Below, piece by piece: positions 8,219-16,100 of a DNA stretch of 64,000 nt. Below the pieces are notes generated by a model, which made no database searches, was not told where the DNA came from, and saw nothing but the letters and a program-made list of their open reading frames with translations. Both the position numbers and the translations under genes were made by a program. Source of the stretch: Paenibacillus sp. FSL H8-0537. GTDB taxonomy: Bacteria; Bacillota; Bacilli; Paenibacillales; Paenibacillaceae. The stretch is taken from NCBI RefSeq assembly GCF_038051995.1, contig NZ_CP150290.1, positions 3,896,001-3,960,000 on the forward strand, in the 5' to 3' direction. Numbering within the stretch: the stretch's first letter is position 1; each line of letters opens with the position of its first letter.

Positions 8219-8950
8219 TTAGATTAACGATTTACAATTATGATTTTTCAAAAAAGCGGTTATTTGTTGCAAGAGCGGCTCCTGCCCCTCCTCATAGAAA
8301 ATGGCAACCTCCAGCCGGTAAGCATAATTGAAACGGATATACCCGCCCAGACCTTGCAAAAACAATAGGCATGTATAGGCATTTTCAATCTGCAAATCCG
8401 GCTCAAAGCTTTCCTTGCACTCACGTGCCAGCTCCGGCAGCTCGAATCCGGCCTTATCTGGGTCAAAATGAAAAAATTGATGCTTCCGCATTTGGGTCCA
8501 CGGCTCAAAATAAGCCGGAACCGCCGCTTCCTGAGCTAGCTTTTCGCCATATATTTGATTAAGAAATTCCGTATAGTCGGCATGCTCAAGCGCACCCTCG
8601 GCATACAGCTCAATGATCTCCGAATGCCGCGGCAGCCAAAGGATGCCCTTTACAGCCGGATGCACCGCGAGAAAGTCGCCGTCAATCGTCGTGCCAATCG
8701 ACACGCATTCGGCGATTTGCTGCTGCGTAATCGGGCTGGCAGCATCATGCTCCCAAAACTCCTCCTCCGCGAACGGCTTCAGCACACCGGGATCAGGGAC
8801 TTCAATATTAAACCAGCCGCGATAAGTGCCTGGGCCGTGAAGAACCAAGAAGCGGACATACGCTTCAGGCAGCGTCAACTGCTGCTCTTGTTCCAGCTGA
8901 TGCAGCTTCTCGGCCGGTATAGGCGAACCATTAGGCGATACGATATACAT
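8219..8950 (-). CDS. SMI1/KNR4 (SUKH) family protein
   Basis: The N-terminal region shows the SUKH pattern: IPAEKLHQLEQEQQLTLPEA followed by YVRFLVLHGPG, then IGTTIDGDFLAVHP and IIELYAEGAL, corresponding to a helix pair leading into the conserved beta-sheet. SUKH proteins are often immunity proteins of polymorphic toxin systems. The C-terminal 90 residues (from about 150) form an extra region that ends in LEVAIFYEEGQEPLLQQI. No toxin gene lies next to it; the neighbours are a large unknown protein upstream and a SUMF1-like protein downstream. An immunity role is family knowledge, not shown here. Confidence 0.75.
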   Translation of the reverse strand: MYIVSPNGSPIPAEKLHQLEQEQQLTLPEAYVRFLVLHGPGTYRGWFNIEVPDPGVLKPFAEEEFWEHDAASPITQQQIAECVSIGTTIDGDFLAVHPAVKGILWLPRHSEIIELYAEGALEHADYTEFLNQIYGEKLAQEAAVPAYFEPWTQMRKHQFFHFDPDKAGFELPELARECKESFEPDLQIENAYTCLLFLQGLGGYIRFNYAYRLEVAIFYEEGQEPLLQQITAFLKNHNCKSLI

Positions 8951-9032
8951 GGGCAGGCCCCTCCTTTTATAAAAAGCGCTTCGCTCTGCTTATTGCTCAT
9001 TTGCTCCCGCTTGTGCTCGCGCTTGAGCTATA

Positions 9033-10700
9033 TTAATAGGCGGCTTGCAGCAGTTGCTCCATAAGGGGCTGGCGCACGTCTTTTGTTTTGCGAGCTGCCG
9101 CTTTCAGCTTGTCTGTCCCGCCCCAGATCAAATAAATGAGATGCTCCACTTCATAATCCTGCCTCCCCTTCACTTGCTCCAGCAGCAGCGCCAGATTGCC
9201 TTCCTCTTCGAAAGTCGGCTTGATTTTGAGCTTCAGCTCTTCCGTGCTATTCAGCATGCAAACAACAAGCGTTGCGATAGAATCTGCATTAACGCCATAG
9301 CGGGCCGCAAACTCGGCGGTAAATCTATTTTGCACCAATTGATGCTCCACATCTACCAGCTTCATATATTGCTGAGCAAGCGGAAAATAACGGGGAGCGG
9401 CTAGGCCAAGACCGAAAACAGCATAGCTTCCCGGCATGCAGCTTTTTTCATCCTCCGCATCGCCGTACCATTCGAACTCCTCCATTGCCTCGCGCGCATA
9501 CTGCTCCAGCAGCGGATGCAGCTCTTCAAAGGCAAGCACATTCGCAAAGAAGCGGTGCGTATCCGATTTGGCCAGCCCTTTCAGCGGCAAATATTGCTTA
9601 ACGCTCGATTTAAGCTTGATCTTATAGCTTTTAGGGAAGCCCTGCTGAAGCAACCGAATGATGAACGCTACCGCCCGTGCGTAGCTCTGCTGCTCCTCCT
9701 GCTTGATGACGATCGTTATCGTCGAAAATACATCATTCGCCTTGCAATGCACATAAGCATCGCTATAGTCGCTATCTTCCTGCGGATAAGCACCGCTGCC
9801 TTCTTCAAGCAGCTGCGCTGCTTTGTCGCTTCCGAGCTGACGGGCACAATCGATAAAGGTAAGTCCCCTCTGCTTGCTGTAGCTCGGCTCGAAGCGAAGA
9901 ATAGCGACAGCCGTATAAAGCAGCAGCGTAATTAGCCCCGGCTGTACAGACTCGGCAGCAGCCCCGGACTTCAATTTATACTGCTTCCGTCCATCCTCGC
10001 CCTCCTCTATGGTAAAAAACGGCGGCAGCAATTGGTTTTCCACCCAGGCTTTCAGCATGATAATGATGTTGCTGCGATGCTCCTGCAGCGCTTCTCTACG
10101 AGATTTATTGAGCTCTAAAATTTTCTCGAATTTGGCAATGATCCATTCGCCGTCCAGCTGTGGAAAAAGCTGCTCACTGAGCAAGTGCCGTGCCAGAAAA
10201 AATGTCTCCAGCGGCTTTGTCGGAAACTTGCCCGCATCCAGCTTTTGCGCCACATAAGCTTGTATATTTCCCAGCAGCTCCTGCTTTTTCGCCTCATTCG
10301 CGTATTCCACAAGCGGGAGCTCTATGACGCTTTCCACAGCCCGGAACTTCCCGCAAAAAGCAAAGCGGTAATCCGTAACGGGTGATGCCGCCAGCAATTT
10401 AAGTCGCTCCTCAATCTCCTCCGCAAGCTGCGGCTTAACAAGCGTCTCGATTTGCTCCACTGTAAACAGCGCATGCGGGTCAGGCTGTTTATCCTTTTCA
10501 TCCGGCCAGCCGATGCCCAGATCATGGTCGATAATGTCTATCTTTTGAGCTGTACAGTCTATTCGTGCATAATCAAAAACCCCTACTTGCAGCTTGGTGC
10601 GCTTGATCACGTCTGCTCCATCCTGCTTCTCCAATTGGTCGAACCACTGGTGAATCTCTCGTTTCATCTCATCTATTTCCGCTCGTTGTGCTGCCTCCAT
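9033..10700 (-). CDS. large hypothetical protein, DUF6138-like (555 aa)
   Basis: First gene of the 10.7-7.0 kb minus-strand operon. It is an acidic, mostly helical cytoplasmic protein with no signal peptide or membrane segment. It starts MEAAQRAEIDEMKREIHQWF and contains GLTFIDCARQLGSDKAAQLL, which looks like an ankyrin-like or helical repeat, then FANVLAFEELHPLLEQYARE and LATLVVCMLNS-like helices near the C-terminus. From memory it resembles proteins grouped as DUF6138, often found beside SUKH and SUMF1-like genes in Bacillales; this could not be checked. No catalytic motif is visible. Confidence 0.6.
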   Translation of the reverse strand: MEAAQRAEIDEMKREIHQWFDQLEKQDGADVIKRTKLQVGVFDYARIDCTAQKIDIIDHDLGIGWPDEKDKQPDPHALFTVEQIETLVKPQLAEEIEERLKLLAASPVTDYRFAFCGKFRAVESVIELPLVEYANEAKKQELLGNIQAYVAQKLDAGKFPTKPLETFFLARHLLSEQLFPQLDGEWIIAKFEKILELNKSRREALQEHRSNIIIMLKAWVENQLLPPFFTIEEGEDGRKQYKLKSGAAAESVQPGLITLLLYTAVAILRFEPSYSKQRGLTFIDCARQLGSDKAAQLLEEGSGAYPQEDSDYSDAYVHCKANDVFSTITIVIKQEEQQSYARAVAFIIRLLQQGFPKSYKIKLKSSVKQYLPLKGLAKSDTHRFFANVLAFEELHPLLEQYAREAMEEFEWYGDAEDEKSCMPGSYAVFGLGLAAPRYFPLAQQYMKLVDVEHQLVQNRFTAEFAARYGVNADSIATLVVCMLNSTEELKLKIKPTFEEEGNLALLLEQVKGRQDYEVEHLIYLIWGGTDKLKAAARKTKDVRQPLMEQLLQAAY

Positions 10701-10739
10701 CGTCTATACTCACCTTCCACTTTCCTTTTTAAAAGTTAA

Positions 10740-11097
10740 GCAATAACCGTTATGTATACCAACAATTAATACCCGATTTCATTAAACCTGAACACATCAG
10801 CTTTGAAAAAAAATGAAAGGGCACCCGCTATGGGGGCCCGGCTTTGAGGCAAGCTATGAAACGCTTCAGGCTGCAAGCTCTCAGTGTCGACTGCAAACGA
10901 AGATTATTCTCTTATTTTATCCGTGGTGGGTGCTGAGAACAATAAGTCTTATGGACGGTTTAATTCCTAATCCTTGGTGAAAATCCCTCGACAGCACCTC
11001 TCAACTCGCAGGTTTGAACAAGCTCCGTTTAATGATACAATAGGAGCGTAATTAACCATGCTTAACCCCAACTCAACCCTATGAAGGAGTGACGTAA
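10740..11097. other. gene-free stretch with a promoter before the VOC gene
   Basis: There is no coding sequence on either strand. The left half should contain the promoter of the minus-strand operon starting at 10700, but I cannot pick a convincing one. A GC-rich segment at about 10815-10900 (GGGCACCCGC, GGGGGCCCGG) may form local structure. The right end contains the plus-strand promoter at 11014-11041. Confidence 0.5.
11014..11041 (+). promoter_or_regulatory. predicted sigma-A promoter of the VOC gene
   Basis: TTGAAC at 11014-11019 and TACAAT at 11036-11041 are separated by 16 bases, close to the vegetative consensus, about 57 bases upstream of the GTG start at 11098. Confidence 0.55.
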
Positions 11098-11520
11098 GTG
11101 GCTGTTCAGGCGTATTTGAATTTTAATGGCAACTGTCGTGAAGCGGTATTGTTTTATGCAGAGGTTTTCGGAACGGACAAGCCTGAAATTATGACATTCG
11201 GGGATTCTCCTCCAAATCCGGATTTTGAGATGCCAGAAGCAGTGAAGCCTTTGGTCATGCATACACGGCTGAAAATTATGGGCAGTTTAGTTATGTTTTC
11301 CGATGTGTTTCCAGATATGCCTTTCGTTGAAGGCACGAACATCAGCCTCTCCATCGTCAGCAAGGACCTTGAAGAACTGCAGTCAGTCTTCAACAAGCTC
11401 AAAGAAGGCGGCACCGTCGAGATGGAATTGCAGGAAACCTTCTGGAGCAAAGGGTACGGCAGCCTGAAGGACAAATTCGGCATTCAATGGCTCATCAACC
11501 AATCCGACGAAGAAATTTAA
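11098..11520 (+). CDS. VOC-superfamily protein (PhnB/glyoxalase-like)
   Basis: A 140-residue protein of the vicinal-oxygen-chelate superfamily, PhnB-like branch: AYLNFNGNCREAVLFYAEVF at the N-terminus, MGSLVMFSDVFP in the middle, and KDKFGIQWLINQ at the C-terminus, the usual end of the family. Such proteins bind small molecules or act as glyoxalase- or bleomycin-resistance-type proteins; the substrate is unknown. The GTG start at 11098 is supported by GAAGGAG 8 bases before it. It is monocistronic, with its own promoter and a strong terminator at 11550. Confidence 0.85.
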   Translation: MAVQAYLNFNGNCREAVLFYAEVFGTDKPEIMTFGDSPPNPDFEMPEAVKPLVMHTRLKIMGSLVMFSDVFPDMPFVEGTNISLSIVSKDLEELQSVFNKLKEGGTVEMELQETFWSKGYGSLKDKFGIQWLINQSDEEI

Positions 11521-11549
11521 TCGAGCCTCCTCCATAAGGCTTTGCATAT

Positions 11550-11605
11550 AAATACCCGCCTGCCCTGTTTGGAGTTCGTCCAAGCAGCGGCAGGCGGGTA
11601 TTTTT
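11550..11605 (+). terminator. strong terminator after the VOC gene
   Basis: AAATACCCGCCTGCC pairs perfectly with GGCAGGCGGGTATTT and is followed by more T residues. The loop is 24 bases long. A closely similar hairpin occurs at 32103-32157. Confidence 0.85.
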
Positions 11606-11652
11606 GCGATTTTAAAATGTCGTGCAGTTCAGCGTTTTATTATTCATTGAGG

Positions 11653-11681
11653 TTGACATTGATAATAGCTATCAATAATGT
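11653..11681 (+). promoter_or_regulatory. promoter with a Fur-box-like operator in its spacer
   Basis: TTGACA (11653-11658), a 17-base spacer and TAATGT (11676-11681) make a good sigma-A promoter for the AraC gene at 11773. The spacer contains the perfect inverted repeat ATTGATA-5-TATCAAT (11658-11676). Its core TGATAATAGCTATCA matches the Bacillus 7-1-7 Fur box (TGATAATNATTATCA) at 12 of 14 positions. The position would block RNA polymerase, so iron-dependent repression is the likely mode. Confidence 0.65.
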
Positions 11682-11772
11682 AAAGGTTGAGGATAACCCG
11701 TATCCTTATGCTTTTGCTTATCCTTATGTAGACCCCTTTGATAATAAATGAAATTTTAATGAGGTATGTAAT

Positions 11773-12600
11773 GTGAAAATAGACGTTAATCAGTTAGCAG
11801 AGCATCTGGCACACACTCCCTTTCAAGTACAGGGAGTATATCGGTATGCTAGAAATCCAGGTGTGCCTCACGCTGACTATACAGATTCTTTTCCTGGATT
11901 TGTATTTCCGCTTTCGGGAAAAATACAATTTCAATTTAATGACACCCCCTATGTCTTTTCGCCAGGAAAAGTTGTACATGGGGGTGCAAAAATGAAACTC
12001 GCCCAAAAAATGTTTGATAAAACGGACTGGGAATACATCCTCGTTTTATACCGAATATGTGACAATGAACTAGAAAAATCAAGCTTATCACATCAGCATT
12101 TTGAATTATTAACGGGTCAATCTCCCCGTCTTACTGAATTAATTATGCGTCTGTGGCATGTTTATAATCAGCGCGGAGGTCTTTCCATGTTTCAGACCGA
12201 GATGCTGTTTCGCGATGTGCTAAATGAAGCCTTATTATGTGTGGATAATAGGCAAAATAGTTGTAATTCTCATACGCTATTTGAACGGGTATGTCATTAT
12301 ATTCAAGAAAATTATGATCAAAGCTTAACTATTACATCGCTTGCAGAACTAAATAACGTTAATCGAAATCGGCTTTCTTATGTGTTTAGAAGACATGCAG
12401 GTATGGGACCAGCCGAATATGTATTGAAATATCGCATCAATATGGCGCAAAAAATGCTACTTACAAGTGATGCTCCTGTGCAACAAATTGCGTACACGGT
12501 TGGAATTGAAGACCCTTTTTATTTTAGCAGAGTGTTCAAAAAACAGCTTGGTTGCTCACCTACTGAATATCGCGAGAGGTTCATCAATAATCCATGTTAA
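11773..12600 (+). CDS. AraC-family regulator, probably iron-responsive
   Basis: A 275-residue regulator. The N-terminal part is a cupin-like sensing domain (FPGFVFPLSGKIQFQFND, FSPGKVVHGGAK). The C-terminal part is a double AraC HTH (SLTITSLAELNNVNRNRLSY and APVQQIAYTVGIEDPFYFSR, then VFKKQLGCSPTEYR). The GTG start has GAGG 8 bases upstream. AraC regulators of this general type (for example Btr/YbbB of Bacillus) activate siderophore uptake genes, and the Fur-box-like promoter supports an iron connection. No siderophore transporter lies beside it in this window, so its target is elsewhere or lost. Base composition is more AT-rich than that of the neighbours. Confidence 0.85.
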   Translation: MKIDVNQLAEHLAHTPFQVQGVYRYARNPGVPHADYTDSFPGFVFPLSGKIQFQFNDTPYVFSPGKVVHGGAKMKLAQKMFDKTDWEYILVLYRICDNELEKSSLSHQHFELLTGQSPRLTELIMRLWHVYNQRGGLSMFQTEMLFRDVLNEALLCVDNRQNSCNSHTLFERVCHYIQENYDQSLTITSLAELNNVNRNRLSYVFRRHAGMGPAEYVLKYRINMAQKMLLTSDAPVQQIAYTVGIEDPFYFSRVFKKQLGCSPTEYRERFINNPC

Positions 12601-12714
12601 TTTAATCAAGCAGCCATTTTAATATTAAAATGAATTTACTATAATAATGTCAAATCAAAGAGTACATGTTGTCGAACATTATATTGAAAACCATAAAGCT
12701 ATGGAGGGATTCAT

Positions 12715-13080
12715 ATCCAGTATCAATCTATTAATCTGAAAGAGAAGCTAGCTAAATTCAACGACTTATGGTCACTGAAGGTCATTGGTGAAATGAATGA
12801 TTATCAATTTAAGCTTCTTAAAATTGTTGGGGACTATGAATGGCACGTCCATCAGGATACCGATAAAGTATTTATTGCACTCGAAGGGGAGATGATCCTT
12901 GATTTTCGTGATGGTCAAGTGAAAATTTCCCAGGGTGAGATGTATATTGTCCCGAAAGGCATCGAGATGAAGCCTTCTGCTGTTAAGGAATGTCATCTCA
13001 TGCTGGTAGAGCCTAAACGCGTTGCAACTACTCCCGTGACGGAGTCCGAATTAACAGAAGCCGTTGATACTTGGATCTAG
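12715..13080 (+). CDS. small cupin-domain protein with an apparent ATC start
   Basis: A single-domain cupin: YEWHVHQDTDKVFIALEGEM carries the first cupin motif (with the metal-binding type His/Glu pattern), and QGEMYIVPKGIEMKPSA carries the second. The frame stays open upstream of the first ATG (12793) and encodes a sensible N-terminus (QYQSINLKEKLAKFNDLW). A GGAGG site stands 7 bases before an ATC codon at 12715 where relatives would start with ATG. Either ATC is used as a rare start, giving 121 residues, or the ATG has been lost and only a 95-residue form from 12793 is made. The cupin core is intact in both. Function unknown; it ends just before a bidirectional terminator. Confidence 0.7.
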   Translation: MQYQSINLKEKLAKFNDLWSLKVIGEMNDYQFKLLKIVGDYEWHVHQDTDKVFIALEGEMILDFRDGQVKISQGEMYIVPKGIEMKPSAVKECHLMLVEPKRVATTPVTESELTEAVDTWI

Positions 13081-13107
13081 CGCTTGTTTGTAGTAAGTGT
13101 TATGGTA

Positions 13108-13146
13108 AACCCAAAAAAGTCGCCAAAACGGCGACTTTTTTGGGTT
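13108..13146. terminator. bidirectional terminator between the cupin gene and the PKS operon
   Basis: AACCCAAAAAAGTCGCC pairs perfectly with GGCGACTTTTTTGGGTT around a 5-base loop. The A- and T-tracts inside the stem allow function in both directions, ending the cupin transcript (plus) and the PKS operon (minus, stop at 13154). Confidence 0.9.
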
Positions 13147-13153
13147 AGCACGA

Positions 13154-16100
13154 TTACAGTACACTCGCTTCCAAACTCTGCTCTACACCCTGCTGCTCCT
13201 CTTCCAATAAGCTGACTAACACATCTGCTAGCATTTCAACCGTGTTCCCGCTGAGAAGATCGCCCACCATTGGCGCGCAGCCAAATTCGCTCGTAATGCG
13301 ATTGCGGAGTTTAATGGCCATCATGGAATCAAGCCCAAGCTCCGGAAGGCTGCGCGTCGTTTCCAGAAACTCCGCCTCGTAACGAAGCAGTTCCGCTATA
13401 ATTGCCGTGAGCTGCGCCAATACAGCAGCAGCTCTTCCTGCTGGCTCAAGTGTTGTTAATTTCTCTGACCAGTTGATCGCTTCTTCGAGCTGCTGACCTT
13501 CACTAAGCGCTTTTTGCTCAAGCAGATTTAGCAGCGGCGTGTCAGGATACAGCATGCGGACTGCATTCCATTCTGCGGAGAGGACCGCTACTTGGGCAAT
13601 CGGCTGACCGATCAAATGCTCAAGCAGCCGCTCACCTTCTCCGTCGAGTATGCAATCTATTCCATTTTCCTGAAAATGAGCTGCCAAGTTGAGTCTGGTG
13701 ACCATACCGGACAACCACGGTCCCCAGTTAATGCTCAGGGCTGGCAGCCCTTGACTGAGGCGATAGTGTGCCAGTCCATCCATAAACGCATTGCCTGCGG
13801 CATAATTCCCCTGTCCTGCTGGCGGCAGCAGTGCTGCAATGGAGGAGAACATGACGAAAAATTCCAGCGGCTCGGAGCGTGTGGCTTCATGCAGGTACCA
13901 TGCCCCTTTAACCTTCGGTTCATAGGCTTCATCGAAAATCCGTGCCGGCATTTGCCTCAGCAGCATATCTTGAACAGCACCTGCACTATGAATAACGCCT
14001 CGTATGGGGGGATGACCACTGCTCGTATAATTGTCCATAAAGGCTGCTAAGCTCTGTTGGTCTGTTACGTCGATACAAAGGCTCTGCACATATACACCAG
14101 CAGCTTCCAGCTCTAATACGAAGGCAATCCGCTCTGCTTGCGCAGCCTTTGTCAGATGATTGGAATGCTCCGCAAAATAGCCTTTCCATTCATGCCGTTC
14201 CGGCAATGGATTTCGTCCAATTAGAATCAGCCTTCTGGCGCCCCGCTTGACAAGCAAGCGCGCGGCATTCTGGCCGAGCGAGCCGAAGGCGCCAGTAATG
14301 AGATAGGCGCCGTCCTCACGGCAGCGCAGAGGAAGTGACGTTCCCGGGATACGAGATGCCTGGTTGAGGCGAAGCACATGGCGCTCACCATCCCGAAAGG
14401 CCAGCTGATCCTCGCGTCCCGCTTCCTCACTGACCAGCTCCCGAACAAGCTGCTGCGCCGCTTCTAAAGCGGTGGCATCAGGATCGATATCGCATAGGCC
14501 GCCCCAATAATCGCGAAACTCCTGAGCAATCGATCGCCCAAGTCCCCATGCTGCAGCTTGAAATACTGCTGGCGGCTTTGTAACGGCAAGCTCATTCCCG
14601 CGATGGACGAGCTGTGCTCCACGTGTCAGCGTCCACAGACGCACCTTAGTAGAATGACTGGATATGCTCTGCACCGAATAAAGCATAGAGTAGAGAGACA
14701 ACGCTTTATACTGCGTAAAGCTATCTTTTCCATCCATCCATGGACTGCTCCAGCACGTGCTGCCCTGCACACCTTCCGCTTCAAGCGCAGGCAAATGTAC
14801 GCTCCCCGGTTCAGGGAGATCTAAATTCCAGGCATGTACAATGCCGCGAAGACGGCTCCCAAATGCCTGTAGGGCATCCTTCACCATGCTGTCGTAATGC
14901 TGCTTCGTACCAGGATGTAGGCTACTCCCTTTTAAAGCAGGTACGAAGTGATATTCACCCTGAGCAGCAGCTCTTACGATGACCGCCTCAAAATCCTGTT
15001 GGCGCAAAATTGTGCTTGCTGCCTCTGCAACACCGCTATCATCGGCAAGAAACACCCAAACATCCTTCTTGGTCACACGCAGCGGCGGATCGCTCAGATC
15101 AGGTGCAAGCTGCCACTGTGGCTCATAGAACCAGCGCTTCAATTGAGCACTGCTGATTTTGCCTACACCCGCGTCGACCGCCTGTTTGACGAAGCCAAGA
15201 AACTCGGCGACCAAGTATCCTTCTCCGTCGTAAATGCGCAGGTTTCCCTTTGTAATCTTCTCGTTTCGCTCCGTCAATCGACTATGCGCCCATAATTTCC
15301 CTTTCGCCTTCCGATAGAAGCGAATTTCACCGATTCGCACCGGAAGACGAAACTCATCTCTCGCTTCTTTTGGCGTCTCGCCTTCAAGTGGAAATTCCGC
15401 GGCTAACAGTGCCTGAAAGCAGGAGTCCATAAGCTGTGGATGGAAGGTGTAGCCTTCCGAATCCGCCGCCGATAGCTCCATTTCGATTTCTGCCCAAGCC
15501 TCATCCATTCCGACATAGACGGTTTGCAAGCCTTGAAACATCGGTCCATAATCGAAGCCCATACGATTTAAAATGCGATAGGCCTGCTCGTGATCCACGG
15601 TACGATGCATCGTTTGACTCGCGAGCCTCGGATTCAGCTGTGCCGATGGAGCAACCGCCTGGAGCTGTCTTACACGGCCAGATGCGTGAAGCGTATAGGC
15701 ACTTCCCGACGTATCCGCCGCCGAATAAATTTGGAACGTGCCGTTCTCCACGTCAAGATAATGCTGAGTAAGCATGACGGTAGACGGCTGCGGCAGCGTA
15801 AGACTGCGGTGCAATTCAATTTGCTCAAGCGCATACCCGCTTCCGCCTAATGTGTGCTGAACAGCCGCCATAGCCGCTTCAATGTAGGCTGCTGCTGGGA
15901 AAACCGTCTGATCCAGCACCCGATGATCTCGCAAATAGGGAAAGCGAATGAGCGAGACCTCGCCCTCCCAGGCTTGCGCTGCGCCAAGCAAAGGACGCCC
16001 GAGCAGCGGATGGTCGCGCAGCCCGAGCCGAATGAGCCGAATAACCTCCGGTTCATGCCAGTAGGCTTCCTTGCGCCATGGATAGGCCGGAAGCTTCGTC

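Noticed and set aside
10800..10950. Riboswitch-like structure before the VOC gene
   Set aside because: Some GC-rich pairing is possible, but no conserved riboswitch core could be matched and the promoter lies downstream of it.
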